Part shown: piece by piece, positions 53,327-63,271 of the stretch
How the letters are laid out: each line of letters starts with the position of its first letter
Position numbering within the stretch: position 1 is the first letter of the stretch
From: Tubulanus polymorphus
Taxonomy: Eukaryota; Nemertea; Palaeonemertea; Tubulaniformes; Tubulanidae
Reading direction: 5' to 3'
Length of the DNA stretch: 64,000 nt
Assembly: GCF_964204645.1 (NCBI RefSeq)
Contig: NC_134029.1
Location: forward strand, 12,702,850 to 12,766,849
Translations under genes and position numbers: made by a program
The notes under the pieces: generated by a model
The model's input: the letters and a program-made list of their open reading frames with translations, nothing else
Database searches by the model: none
Told to the model about the DNA's origin: nothing

Positions 53327-54715
53327 ATGGTAGATAGTTTTCCAAAAGCTTTCCAATATAATAAATCAATTAAATATAATATTCCAGCAATAGATTTTAA
53401 TAAAGATATTACATATAGAAATGAAGTTTTAAATTCATTAACTAATTTAGAAATTTATGTTACTGAAACTAATAATTTTAATGCAAAGATGGAAAATATA
53501 TTTCATGTATATTTAATTAATTTTAAAAAATTGAAAGATGAAAAACAATGGTTATTAAAATCTAATATGAAGTATTGGCAGAACCAATTAAATTTTGCTG
53601 TTTATTGTGCAACAACAGGATGTGGAATAAGTTGGAATGATCATTTAAATAATTCTAAATATAAATTAATTCAAAGTTTATTTAGATTTCATACATACTT
53701 TCAAATCAGAATAATATTAAATGAATTAGAGTGCGCTTTACCAGGATCTAGGTATTTCAAAGAATTAGATAATAATATTAATTTATCAAAGTTTTATAAA
53801 ATTTGTAATGAATTTAATATAGATATAAATAATTCTGATTTTAGAACAAAAATTGGAACAATAAGATCACTTCCTTGCCCTAAAAAGATTGCAGAATATT
53901 GTGCACTTCCCATACCATCTAATAGTTTTTATAATATCTATAATAATAAATTAGGTTATGGTAAAATAGAAACAAAGGATTTAGAAACATTAAATTTCAA
54001 TAAATTACCAAAATTTTATGATAATTTAAAACAAGAAAACAATAATGGTTGGGTATATTTTATTTTAGAAAATAGTGAAGGTTTTACTAAATCAGGTATA
54101 GAAAGAATAAATCAATCTATTAGAACTTATTTGATATGTATTTTAGGTGCGCAAGTTGAAACAAGATCCCCAATAATTGGAAATTTAAATACATCATTCG
54201 ATACACAAAAACAATTCAAAGTATTATTTGAAGATTCCATACATAATGATAAAAATAGATCGATTCCAGAAAACATTATAAGATATCAAAATTATTTAGA
54301 TAAATCTCATGTAAGACTTAATTATTGTATAGGCCCTAATCTATTAATTATTTCTAATGATTTAGTATTAAAGATGGGAAATATAATTGGTTATAATAAT
54401 CTAATTAAAACTGCAACAATAAATAATTCATTTGGATTGAATGATATAAATAAAAAGATTATTACTGCTCCAAAATTAATGGAAGGTGAAAAAAATAAAA
54501 AACATATTCAATCAACTGAAACTAAAACTAAGAATATTAAATTGGATAATGATTCTAAAATAAAAGATTACAATACATCAGAAAATAATAGAACTGATAA
54601 AATTCAACATGATATAATTAAACTAAATGATGATAATAAATCCCATGAAAATACTAAATTAGCTATAACTTGTATAGGAATTGTAATCGGAGGAATATTA
54701 TATTTTAAATTTTAA
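53327..54715 (+). CDS. 462-aa conserved Polinton protein
   Basis: A conserved block NQLNFAVYCATTGCGISWND (about residues 90-109) with two Cys, FRFHTYFQIRIILNELE (about 124-140), then GWVYFILENSEGFTKSGIER (about 238-258) and YLICILGAQVETRSPIIG. A Lys/Asn-rich linker leads to a single C-terminal membrane segment (LAITCIGIVIGGILYF). I know this family as an uncharacterised protein in cnidarian and other animal Polintons. Location among virion genes and a tail anchor suggest a virion surface or vertex component. It shows no adenain-type His/Cys arrangement. Intact in C. Confidence 0.75.
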   Translation: MVDSFPKAFQYNKSIKYNIPAIDFNKDITYRNEVLNSLTNLEIYVTETNNFNAKMENIFHVYLINFKKLKDEKQWLLKSNMKYWQNQLNFAVYCATTGCGISWNDHLNNSKYKLIQSLFRFHTYFQIRIILNELECALPGSRYFKELDNNINLSKFYKICNEFNIDINNSDFRTKIGTIRSLPCPKKIAEYCALPIPSNSFYNIYNNKLGYGKIETKDLETLNFNKLPKFYDNLKQENNNGWVYFILENSEGFTKSGIERINQSIRTYLICILGAQVETRSPIIGNLNTSFDTQKQFKVLFEDSIHNDKNRSIPENIIRYQNYLDKSHVRLNYCIGPNLLIISNDLVLKMGNIIGYNNLIKTATINNSFGLNDINKKIITAPKLMEGEKNKKHIQSTETKTKNIKLDNDSKIKDYNTSENNRTDKIQHDIIKLNDDNKSHENTKLAITCIGIVIGGILYFKF

Positions 54716-54731
54716 TTTTTTTATTATGTAA
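54714..54731 (+). promoter_or_regulatory. Class-1 start motif, coiled-coil gene
   Basis: AATTTTTTTATTATGTAAATG overlapping the end of the 462-aa gene. Confidence 0.55.
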
Positions 54732-56448
54732 ATGGAAATAGAAGGTGGAGAAGATATTCCATTGGGAGAAATGGGAAATAATAATGAAGGATATATTGAT
54801 AATGATTATAATGATGCAGAAACTAATATTGATGATGATGATGAATCAGCATATAATACTAATTTAGGTGAAGATGATGATTATGATGATGATGATGATG
54901 ATTCCGAATTACGTGAAAAATTATATAAATATTTAAAAGCTCCTGAAAGTGGTAGAATTTCAACTAGAACAGAAAGAAAAGAATTTATGAAACTATTAGT
55001 AGAACAACAAGAAAAATATCCTGATAAACCTATGGAATTATATAAAATGAAATCTAGAGTAACAGATACAATTGTTAACGAACTATTACCAAAAGTTGTA
55101 ATAGATGAAATTGATACTGAAGGTGTTGTAGAACAAATTTTTAAAGATGACCCATATTTCACAAATAATTTAGAATTTAAAAATGATGCATGGTATTATA
55201 ATCTTGAATTAAATAGGAATACCGTATCAATTCAATTATCTAGAATGGGTCAAGAAAATATTTTTGAACCTGGAATGCGAGCAAGATCTACAATTGAACG
55301 TTCAAAAGGTGGCACAGAATTTCTCAGAATTATATGGAATGCAATCGATAGAATAAATGAAGAAGAACCAATTCCGAATATTGATATAAACAAATATTCA
55401 CCATTTAAAAATCCAAATCCAAATCCTACTGATTTTGATCCAGAAATGGAAGAGAATAGAAATCGATTAGATAGATTGAGATCTTCAACACCCGAAACAT
55501 CGAGAAGAGATATTCAACAAATTGATAATGATTCAAATCAATTAAATTATGGTAAAATAATTGATACAATGAATTCATTTGAAGAAGATATGATTAGTAT
55601 TTTAGATACGCCCGGTACTGAAACTAGAATAAATCGAATACAATCTTTACTAGAAAAAAGGATTACTTGATTTAACTGATGATGAATTAGAAGCATTTCC
55701 TGAACAAGCACGTAGAGAAATTAAAGGTATGCAAGAATCAGCTGGTGAAATTGCTAATATTAAGATGAGATTTTCTAAAATAACCATATTAGAAAAAGAA
55801 TTAGTTAATGTAGATGAAGAATTAAAACAATTAGAATTAAATAGAGATCATCAAGTAGTTTATGAAGCTTATTTTGAAAGCAAAAAGTTAGTTTTAGTAA
55901 AAGAAATAGATGATTTAGAATATAACATAAAATTACAAAAAGAAGAAAGAGATATATTATTAAAATCATATGATCTTAATCATATTAAAAAATTAAAAGT
56001 TATTTTTAAAGATTTGTTGATTAAACCAGATTCTGAAATATCATTAAAAGACAGAATAAGATTATTACTTAAATTAGAAGGAATAACAATTCTTTCAATT
56101 CTAACAAATGTAACTATGTTATTTACAACAATTGGTTTAGCAATATCAAATGCTTTAAAATCTACTCCTACTCCTACTCCAAATAAACCAGATAAACCTC
56201 CAGGTAATAATTCTATACAAGATAAAGTTAAAGATGGTTTAAAAAAATTAGCAAAATATTTATGGGAACTATCAAAGAAATCTGCTGCAGCATTGCCAGG
56301 AGTTATTGCATCAATTGTTGGTTTTATATTGAAATCTGCAGGAAACATTATTAACTTTGCTGCTGAACATATTATTTTATTTTTAATTACAGTTGTAAGT
56401 GCTATTATTTTTGGGTTAGTAAACCTGATATCAAAAAATATCAAGTAA
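54732..56448 (+). pseudogene. Coiled-coil/membrane virion-type protein, one frameshift
   Basis: About 571 codons in two frames: 54,732-55,670 and about 55,660-56,448. The break is in an A-run at about 55,656, one base longer than copy A's reading needs. N-terminus acidic with Asp runs; a RSSTPETSRRDIQQIDNDS segment (about residue 253); a long coiled coil (about 330-430); KLKVIFKDLLIKP; a hydrophobic segment (about 452-472); a proline linker STPTPTPNKPDKPPG; and two more hydrophobic segments ending IIFGLVNLI. Copy B also changes frame near this point. Large virion-associated proteins with C-terminal hydrophobic modules are usual beside the capsid gene in Polintons; membrane disruption or core organisation is only an inference. 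Confidence 0.75.
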
Positions 56449-56477
56449 ACCATGATATCAAAAAATAAATAATTAAT

Positions 56478-56493
56478 TTTTTTTGTTAAATAA
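56478..56493 (+). promoter_or_regulatory. Class-1 start motif, capsid gene
   Basis: TTTTTTTTGTTAAATAAATG. The same motif precedes the capsid genes of A (minus strand, 12,600-12,615) and B (39,367-39,381), so it survives while the genes decay. Confidence 0.6.
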
Positions 56494-57741
56494 ATGAGTG
56501 GGAGTTATATAAGTCCTTCGAAGAATCATAGAATATCTAATGCTATTAAAGCAGAAAGATCACATCATATAATTACTCATAACCCTTCAAATATTAATCC
56601 CGATGAAACTTTATACGTTAGAATTCCTCGATTAACACAAAATACTTTTTATGTTCCAAACAGTATTTATTTATCAGCCGATATAAAAGTAACCGGTAAT
56701 AATAATAATTATGTCGTTGATAATGTTGGAAGATATTTGATTAAAAAGTTAACAATAAAGATTGGTCCGGAAACAGTTTTTTCATTAGATGATTATAATT
56801 TATTTATGCATTATAAAGATTAATGGTTAACTAAAGAAAATAGAAATAATATGATATTTCAAGGAATTCAATCAGAAAACCAAAATAAATTAAGATCAGA
56901 AGCTAATAGCGCAATATTAACTAATGATGTAGATAAATTGATAAAAAGTATATATGGAAACAAATATAAAATTCCATTAGATTTTGAATTGATAAATAAT
57001 AATGCACCTTTATATAAATACGCAATTCAAGAAGATATTATATTTGAGATAACATTTGCTCCTGTAAATGAAATTGTATTATTTAGCGTTAATAAAGATA
57101 TGAGTTATAAATTATCGAATATATGTTTCGAATATGATACAGTAACTGATGAAAATATTTCAAGTATAATTCAAACTAAATATAATCAAGGGTTTTCATT
57201 ATTATATGATTATATTGATAAATTTAAAACTGTAACTATTAATGCAAATGATGAAATAATTAATGAGAATATTAACTTCCCTAGAAGATCTATTAAAGGT
57301 ATATTAATATTTTTTACCATTGGAACGTATACTAATGGCGCAATAAATGTTGATAATTATTATAATCCTGAAATAACAAAAGTAGAAATAACTATCGAAG
57401 GAATAGCGAATGAAATATTTTGTCAAGGAATGAGAATGATTGATCAATGGGTAGAAATTAAAAAACATTTTATGAATGAAAAAGTAAAATCATCTGAAAA
57501 TTGTAATATTAATCAAATTGATTATTATACCGGTAATAAATATGCATTATGGTTAGATTTTAGAACAACTGAAGATAATTCATTACATGGTTCTGGGAAA
57601 AAACTACAAAACACTAAAGATGGAATACAATTATTCATGACAAAGAATAAAGGAATCAAAAATTTTAAAATGCACATTTATATTATATCTGACGCGCAAT
57701 TAAATATTGTAAATTCACAATTAGATAGTGTTATGTATTAA
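56494..57741 (+). pseudogene. Major capsid protein (double-jelly-roll type), one nonsense codon
   Basis: 415 codons with a single in-frame TAA at 56,821 (codon 110); copy B is open at that codon. Features of the Polinton capsid family: ETLYVRIPRLTQNTFYVPNS (about 38-57), the KD-x-WLTKENRNN segment at the break, YKIPLDFELINNNAPLY (about 156), NINFPRRSIKGILIFF (about 260), ITKVEITIEGIANEIFCQGM (about 292), and ALWLDFRTTEDNSLHGSGKK (about 350), ending SDAQLNIVNSQL. It would form the icosahedral shell. Identification rests on these recurrent blocks, not on a structure comparison. No separate scaffold gene is recognised. Confidence 0.8.
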
Positions 57742-57745
57742 AATT

Positions 57746-57773
57746 TTAACTTTAATAAAAATATATATATTAA
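57746..57773 (+). promoter_or_regulatory. Class-2 start motif, zinc-finger gene
   Basis: TTTAATAAAAATATATATAT then TAAATG. It overlaps a possible polyadenylation signal for the capsid gene. The same layout lies before the B copy at 40,621. Confidence 0.5.
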
Positions 57774-58931
57774 ATGGAAGGTGGAATATATGAAATACAA
57801 TCTCCAAGTGAAATGATATCAGATATATATCATATATTACCTTATGATGAATACAGTAAGTATTTTGGAGATTACTTTAATCAATTCAAATATAGAATAA
57901 GTAAAATAGATAAGAATATTGAAACAAAAAAAGAAAATAATATTGAACCTAAAATAGAAGATAATATTGAATATAAAATAGAAGATAATATTGAAACTAA
58001 AATAGAAGATAGTAATAATATTGAAACTAAAATAGAAGATGTAACAGCATCTACATCTTATAATATACCCTCTACATATGATATTGAATCAAAAAAAGAT
58101 TATAATCAAAAATATTGTGATGTATGTAAGAAATATATATCATATAAAAATTGGGCATCACATAAGAAATCAAAGAAACATATAGAAAAAGAAAAGAATA
58201 ATAATGATAATAATATATCAGTTAGTAATATAAAAGATAATGTTAATACAATTGAAACAAATGATACCATAGATAATATAACAGATAATGTAATAAATAA
58301 TGTTAACCCAATTGAAACTAATGATAATGATATAACAGATAATGAAATAATTGATGATTCTAAAAAACATTGTAACATTTGTAATTTAGATATTTCTAAA
58401 AGTAATTTTTCTAAACATAAAAAAACTAGGGGGCACATAGAAAATGAAAAAGAATTAATATGTGATTATTGTAATAAAGAAATTGAACCTGTTGATAAAA
58501 TTACTCATTATAAATCAAAATTACATCTAATTAATGTTTATAAAAAAGTGGGTATGTTACCATTGTTAAATAACCCTTTAGAATATATAAAATATTTTGA
58601 TTATAATATTAACCAATATGATATATTCTATAATTTGTTATTACATAAATTTTTAGATTATGCAAACGATAATCTTGAACAAATGTATAAATTATTATAT
58701 TTGAGAAGAAAAGATTCAACTTATTTGATAATTAATTTTGGATATGATATTGATTTTTATTATTATGATTTTGATGAAAACTTTGAAAAAATAAAAGAAA
58801 AAATTAATATGCCTACTGATTATAGATTAATGATGGATCGACTAAACTCAATAAATATACCAAAGACTTATGGAGAATTTGATATAAACGAAGATGATTT
58901 TATAAATGTATTAGAAACAAAATTAGAATAA
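57774..58931 (+). CDS. Three-finger C2H2 zinc protein, 385 aa
   Basis: Last gene of the left arm. N-terminus differs from copy B: it carries about four KIEDNIETKIED-type repeats (about residues 57-90) absent from B. Then fingers YCDVCKKYISYKNWASHKKS (about 117), HCNICNLDISKSNFSKHKKT (about 200) and ICDYCNKEIEPVDKITHYKS (about 230), with C-x2-C-x12-H-x5-H spacing. The NTIETNDTIDNITDNV-type repeat between fingers is shorter than in B. The acidic helical C-terminus is shared with B. Nucleic-acid binding is likely; the PolB-like start motif suggests it is expressed with replication genes. Intact. Confidence 0.75.
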   Translation: MEGGIYEIQSPSEMISDIYHILPYDEYSKYFGDYFNQFKYRISKIDKNIETKKENNIEPKIEDNIEYKIEDNIETKIEDSNNIETKIEDVTASTSYNIPSTYDIESKKDYNQKYCDVCKKYISYKNWASHKKSKKHIEKEKNNNDNNISVSNIKDNVNTIETNDTIDNITDNVINNVNPIETNDNDITDNEIIDDSKKHCNICNLDISKSNFSKHKKTRGHIENEKELICDYCNKEIEPVDKITHYKSKLHLINVYKKVGMLPLLNNPLEYIKYFDYNINQYDIFYNLLLHKFLDYANDNLEQMYKLLYLRRKDSTYLIINFGYDIDFYYYDFDENFEKIKEKINMPTDYRLMMDRLNSINIPKTYGEFDINEDDFINVLETKLE

Positions 58932-59357
58932 TTATTATAAAACTATTTATATATCTATAAAACTATTTATATATCTATAAAACTATTTATATATCTATGC
59001 ACTAGACGTACGAGTAAGAAAGTAAGAATCCAAGAATCCTTGCCAAGAAATATAAATTATAAACATAGATTATAAACATAAATTATAAACATAAATTATA
59101 AATATAAATTATAAATATGAATTATAAACATAAATTATAAATATAAATTATAAACATAAATTATAAACATAGTTTTAATATATGATTTATTCATTATTAT
59201 ATATTTCATTTAATAATTCATATTTTTATAGACTAGACGTACGTAAGAATCCAAGATTCTTGCCAAGAAAGTAAAAAGGTAAGAATCTTACTTTCTTACT
59301 CGTACGTCTAGTACATAGATATATAAATTAGTTTCTATAATATTCCAAATTAGGATT
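58932..59357. other. Convergent intergenic region with palindrome (copy C)
   Basis: AAAACTATTTATATATCTAT direct repeats (58,940-59,000), a half palindrome starting ACTAGACGTACG at 59,001, a run of ATAAATTATAAACATAAATT-type repeats (59,045-59,165), and a complete hairpin at 59,232-59,312 (ACTAGACGTACGTAAG ... CGTACGTCTAGT). Equivalent to 41,785-42,197 in B. No gene. Confidence 0.7.
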
Positions 59358-59972
59358 TTATTTTATAAATTTATATTCATATGGAAATTGTAATCTCATT
59401 AATAATTTTGAACCTTTATTATTCTTTAATTTATTCATATATTCATCATGTAATTCAGGAGGTATAATTTGATTTTCTTCCAATGATTGTTGCATAGATT
59501 TTCTATCTTTGTTGTAGAATAAAACTAGAAATCTTATATTCTCTCTAAAATCTTTCACAATTGAATTATATTTCTGATTTAAAACCCATGTTGTTATCCC
59601 AAAATGTCTACCAGAGAAAGCTAAATAACATAACTCACTTTCTCTAATTTTAGAATCATGTAAATTTGCGCAATCATCAATAATAAATAATGTATTTGAT
59701 CCTTTATAAATATCTAATGCAATTTTTATACAATTATCTAAATTATCTTTCACTGTTTTAGAATTTAATATAATAAACTTTTTATCTTTAAAAACTATAT
59801 CTCTATTATACGTTTCATTCATTTCATAAGTTGGGCAGAATAATATTATATTATCAAAATGATTCTTATAAATAGTTTCTAATAAATATAATATGAAGTG
59901 TGTTTTACCACAATTTGTAACTCCAGTAACTAACATATTATGAGGTTCAAATATAAATAAATCTTAATTCAT
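59358..59972 (-). pseudogene. A32-like DNA packaging ATPase, nonsense at codon 3
   Basis: Homologue of the intact copy at 42,198. The start at 59,972 matches B, but codon 3 is TAA (59,964-59,966). The frame is open from the next ATG at 59,936, which would drop the first 12 residues but keep Walker A (GVTNCGKTHF) and Walker B (TLFIIDDCA). A shortened protein is therefore conceivable. It packages DNA into capsids in this family. Confidence 0.85.
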
Positions 59973-61065
59973 TTATTCTTTTAATTTTACTAGATAAAAT
60001 CCATTCATTAAATTTATCATCATATCCTTTATATTTCACCAGAGAATATTTCTTACCGCGTAATGTTTTAGTTTTTAATACCTTTTCTATTTTGTATTCT
60101 ATTTCATCTGGATTTGGTACTAATGATAATTCTTATTCATAAAAATAACCTAATATTTCTTCATCTTTTAAATCAAACAATTTATAAACAAATGGTTTAG
60201 TTAATATTATCTTTTTAATTTTAAATATTTCTTCTGTAAAATTAGGGGTATAACCTTTATAAAATGTTTTTCGATATTTAGAAATTCTAACATGTTGTCC
60301 TATTTTAAATTTAGGTTCTCCAAAATCATGTGTAACAAATGCACCATATAAATTATTCCAAACTATTTCTGAATTTTCTTCTTTTCTAGCTTGTATAGGT
60401 TTCATATTTATAGAATTATGTTTAGAATTATTATAACCTTTAACTAAATCATCTAATGTATTTATAGACTCATCGATATATTTGTATGTTTCATTAGCGG
60501 TGAAATATTTCCACATTCTAGTTTTCAATGTTTTATTAAATCTTTCTATAACAGATGCTTTTTTATCTGAATGTGTTGAAAAATATTCTACATCGTTATC
60601 AGTTAATAGTTTTTTAAAATGTTTGTTATAAAATTCTTTACCTTCATCAAATTGTATTTTATCTGGGATAGCTTCTTTAAATATTAATTTGAAAGAATTT
60701 GTAACTTCTATACCAGTTTTATTTTTGATTGGAATTGACCATGCGTATCTACTGAATATATCTATAACATTTAGTATCCAAAAATATCCTTTGTTATATT
60801 CTTCTAAGTTTTTCATATCAATTAAATCAGCTTGCCATTGTTGATCGATATATGAAACCATTACTTTTCTTGTTAAATATTTTTTATCCATCTTTTTATG
60901 AATTTGATATGTGGGTTGATTTTGTAACCATGATTTTAATTCACTATATTTTATTTTTTCTTTATCAGATTTAATTTTATCCCATAATTCTGAAACACTT
61001 GAATATGATACTTCACTTTCTGGGTTATAATATAAATCTCTCAAATATTGTTCTTTTTTCATCAT
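59947..61065 (-). pseudogene. Chromodomain integrase, one nonsense codon
   Basis: A retrovirus-type integrase catalyses element insertion and makes the 6-bp duplication. Catalytic acids: Asp in WQADLIDM (about residue 81), Asp in IQFDEGKEF (about 140) and Glu in VIERFNKTLK (about 174), the DD35E spacing. A His/Cys zinc finger is not obvious at the N-terminus. A TAA at 60,133 ends the 310-codon frame just before the chromodomain-like module (YKIEKVLKTKTLRGKKYSLV, about 60,100-59,990). The usual stop is also changed, so the frame beyond would run to 59,947. The catalytic core is complete in the open part. Confidence 0.9.
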
Positions 61066-61068
61066 ATT

Positions 61069-61452
61069 TTAATCCATTAATAATATTTTAGATTTATTTT
61101 CATTTGATTTATTTTCTGGTATAATAGGTTTATCATCATTGGAATCATCTTTATCATCAGATTTGAATTTTGATTTATATATTACACCGGATAATATAAT
61201 AACTGTTACTAATCCAATTGTAATATATAATTTATAATTACTTCCAGCATTAGAAGAATTAGATGGATTATTATTTGAATCAATACTACCGTGTGGGTGC
61301 TGTACGGCACCATCAGATAATTTCTGTGAATCATTTATATCAGTTAATTTCTTTTTCTTAGCTTTTTTTAATTCTGATGATCTTTTACCTAATTCTCTTG
61401 CCCATTTAATTTGTTTCTCGGATCTAGCCTTTTTCTTAACGCTATCACTCAT
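61069..61452 (-). CDS. 127-aa basic single-span protein with mini-insert
   Basis: Basic N-terminus (KKKARSEKQIKWARELGKRS), one hydrophobic segment (LYITIGLVTVIILSGVIY) and a charged tail. Compared with copies A and B it gains GAVQHPHGS about residue 48 from the GC-rich mini-insert at 61,288-61,311, without loss of frame. The ATGA start overlaps the stop of the 194-aa gene. The family is conserved in animal Polintons; its function is unknown, and a DNA-condensing or membrane role is possible. Confidence 0.75.
   Translation of the reverse strand: MSDSVKKKARSEKQIKWARELGKRSSELKKAKKKKLTDINDSQKLSDGAVQHPHGSIDSNNNPSNSSNAGSNYKLYITIGLVTVIILSGVIYKSKFKSDDKDDSNDDKPIIPENKSNENKSKILLMD
61288..61311 (-). repeat. 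GC-rich palindromic mini-insert, copy 3
   Basis: GGTGCCGTACAGCACC (one mismatch from the perfect palindrome in B) followed by CACACGGT on the minus strand, inside the 127-aa gene. Absent from the same place in A and B. The net gain is 27 bp. Confidence 0.8.
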
Positions 61453-62029
61453 TTATTTTAGTTAATTTTTGTTCTGATTCATTTTCTGTTTCACTGTTTG
61501 GTTGTAGTACATCTGTTTCGTTCTTACCTGATTTATATTCCATAGGTTTGATATTCGAAAATGTTATAACTCCAGTAGAAATTAATGTCATAACCGATCC
61601 TAATTGAAATGAAGCATATCCAACCCATTTTTGTAATTCAGTCATAACTAAGTAGTCATTTTTCAAATCATTATATAATTTATTTTCATCATCAATTGGT
61701 ATTAACTGGTTACATAATTTTGAATAACATTTGACAATACCATTCGAAATAGAATCATTTATTTTAGATAATCTTGCCTCTTCATAAATCTTAAAATATT
61801 TTATTACTTTTTCTTTATTCATATTATCTAATTCTTGAAAAGTTATTGTTTTACCAATAAACTCTTTAGTTTTTCCACTCGCAATCAATAGTTCTAGATG
61901 ATGCTTACAATATAAATAGTATTCATAATCTATAGAATTAGAAACAACTGTATCTTTTTTATCACTAATACCCAAATCATCTAATGTTTTTTCAATATCA
62001 ATACTATTCTTATTAGATTTCTTTGACAT
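61445..62029 (-). CDS. 194-aa conserved Polinton protein
   Basis: Polar N-terminus (MSKKSNKNSIDIEKTLDDLG), a helical region (YYLYCKHHLELLIASGKTKE, IKYFKIYEEARLSKINDSIS) and a conserved hydrophobic block ELQKWVGYASFQLGSVMTLI STG (about residues 136-158) that may cross or line a membrane, then a polar tail. Intact here, broken in A and B. I recognise the KWVGYA block from other animal Polintons but know no function. Preceded by a T-run in A and B (shortened here) and CTAATATAAATG. Confidence 0.75.
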   Translation of the reverse strand: MSKKSNKNSIDIEKTLDDLGISDKKDTVVSNSIDYEYYLYCKHHLELLIASGKTKEFIGKTITFQELDNMNKEKVIKYFKIYEEARLSKINDSISNGIVKCYSKLCNQLIPIDDENKLYNDLKNDYLVMTELQKWVGYASFQLGSVMTLISTGVITFSNIKPMEYKSGKNETDVLQPNSETENESEQKLTKINE

Positions 62030-62278
62030 TTATATTAGAGAAATTTAATAAGAATAGTATTATAAATATTCTTCAAATGATACTAGATAGTTAAAGCTAA
62101 AGAATTCTAGTATTGACTACTGATACTAGCTATTTGAATTTAAAGAATTTCTATTCGGATCTATTCAAAATATAAAGTATTCTCTTTTTGAAAAGAAAAT
62201 ATTAAAAATATAATAGAATTCGCTAGCTAGTTGAAGTTATTGTTTTTTAAATACTTTTTATTTAAAATCTATTATTCT
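62030..62278. other. Intergenic region, right arm of C
   Basis: AT-rich. Contains TACTAGATAGTTAAAGC and CTAGTATTGACTACTGATACTAG, a short inverted pair around GACTACTGA that is conserved in B (44,930-44,985) and A (25,085-25,160). It may hold the promoter of the 194-aa gene; nothing coding. Confidence 0.5.
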
Positions 62279-62941
62279 TTAACCACTCATTAAAGACTCA
62301 ACGTATTGTTCATTATGTGTTGAATTCCATAATTCAATAAATTTTTTTACTTTTTCCAGTTGATTCAAATATAACTGTAAATCTATTTTATTAGATTTGA
62401 TTTGATTTTCTTTCTTTTCTAAAGGTCTTAAATTTTTCCAATTCCAAATAAGTTTTTTATTGTATTCATCATTCATGTTAAATTTAGATATTGGTAACAC
62501 GTGATCAATATGGTAATAATCCCCATAATTATCTATATTCATTTTATCATCGAATTGATATATAATCCATGATTTGAGAAATTCATCTGAACAACCCAAT
62601 AAATTAGATAATGTTTCTGAATGTGTTTCTTTGTTGAATAATTGTGTTAATCTAGACCGTAAACATTGTTTCAATCTAAAATTAAGATCTGTTTGATATC
62701 TTTCTCTCATATATTTTGTCATATAATAATTATAATGTTCTATATTATCTTCTCGATATTGTTTGGTATATAGTTTAATGCAAGTTTTACAGTAATATTG
62801 AAAACCATCTTTGCTAGTCTTACGCTTACTAAATTCTGTTAATGATTTATCTAATTCACATTTAGAACACTTTTTGTAATATATGTTTATAACACCAGTG
62901 TTATTTGTAATATTGATAATTTGTGGTTGTTCTGGTTCCAT
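62279..62941 (-). CDS. HNH endonuclease with zinc ribbon, 220 aa
   Basis: N-terminal Cys pairs YKKCSKCELDKSLTEFS (about 20-36) and YYCKTCIK (about 49) form a probable zinc ribbon. The HNH core is YHIDHVLPIS (about 141-150), with the Asn in IWNWKNLRPLEKKEN (about 165-180) and SNK. The middle (LKQCLRSRLTQLFNKETHSE) resembles the DNA-binding region of phage-type HNH proteins. Nicks or cuts DNA in its family; in a Polinton it might act in end processing or homing. Intact. Placed next to the right TIR, a location that also yields the chimeric ORF at 63,020. Confidence 0.85.
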   Translation of the reverse strand: MEPEQPQIINITNNTGVINIYYKKCSKCELDKSLTEFSKRKTSKDGFQYYCKTCIKLYTKQYREDNIEHYNYYMTKYMRERYQTDLNFRLKQCLRSRLTQLFNKETHSETLSNLLGCSDEFLKSWIIYQFDDKMNIDNYGDYYHIDHVLPISKFNMNDEYNKKLIWNWKNLRPLEKKENQIKSNKIDLQLYLNQLEKVKKFIELWNSTHNEQYVESLMSG

Positions 62942-63019
62942 TTATTATACGTATTTTTTTACTAAATTGGTTAATAATTTATAATCCTCTTCCATTTCTT
63001 CGACCAACGTTATCCTTTT

Positions 63020-63271
63020 TCATTCCTCGCTGCTTTTGATAAGTTGTTTCGATTCCTTGATATCAAATTCCTCAACGTATTGTTCATTATTTGGATCATT
63101 ATTCCATAATTCAATAAATTTCTTTCCCTTTGTTAACTGTTCTGAATATAACTGTAAATATTCTAGTTTCAATTTATTCTCTAAATGTGTTCTAGTTTTA
63201 TTGTGTCTTGCGTTTTGGGATTTATCTATATCGATATTACATGTTGGGCAGTAGTACTTATTTGTTTCCAT
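63020..63271 (-). CDS. Chimeric ORF: PolB finger plus HNH tail, 83 aa (copy C)
   Basis: First 38 codons equal the start of PolB (METNKYYCPTCN, the C2H2 finger CNIDIDKSQNARH) because they lie in the TIR. At 63,158 the frame leaves the TIR and continues as LQLYSEQLTKGKKFIELWNN, a second copy of the HNH C-terminal motif, then a short unrelated end. The start motif (AATAAAAA, TATTAAAATG) is that of PolB. Conserved as an open frame in B. Confidence 0.5.
   Translation of the reverse strand: METNKYYCPTCNIDIDKSQNARHNKTRTHLENKLKLEYLQLYSEQLTKGKKFIELWNNDPNNEQYVEEFDIKESKQLIKSSEE

Noticed and set aside
53327-54715. The 462-aa protein as the missing adenain-type protease
   Set aside because: Its conserved Cys block (ATTGCG) lacks the His, Asp/Glu, Gln and Cys order of that family.
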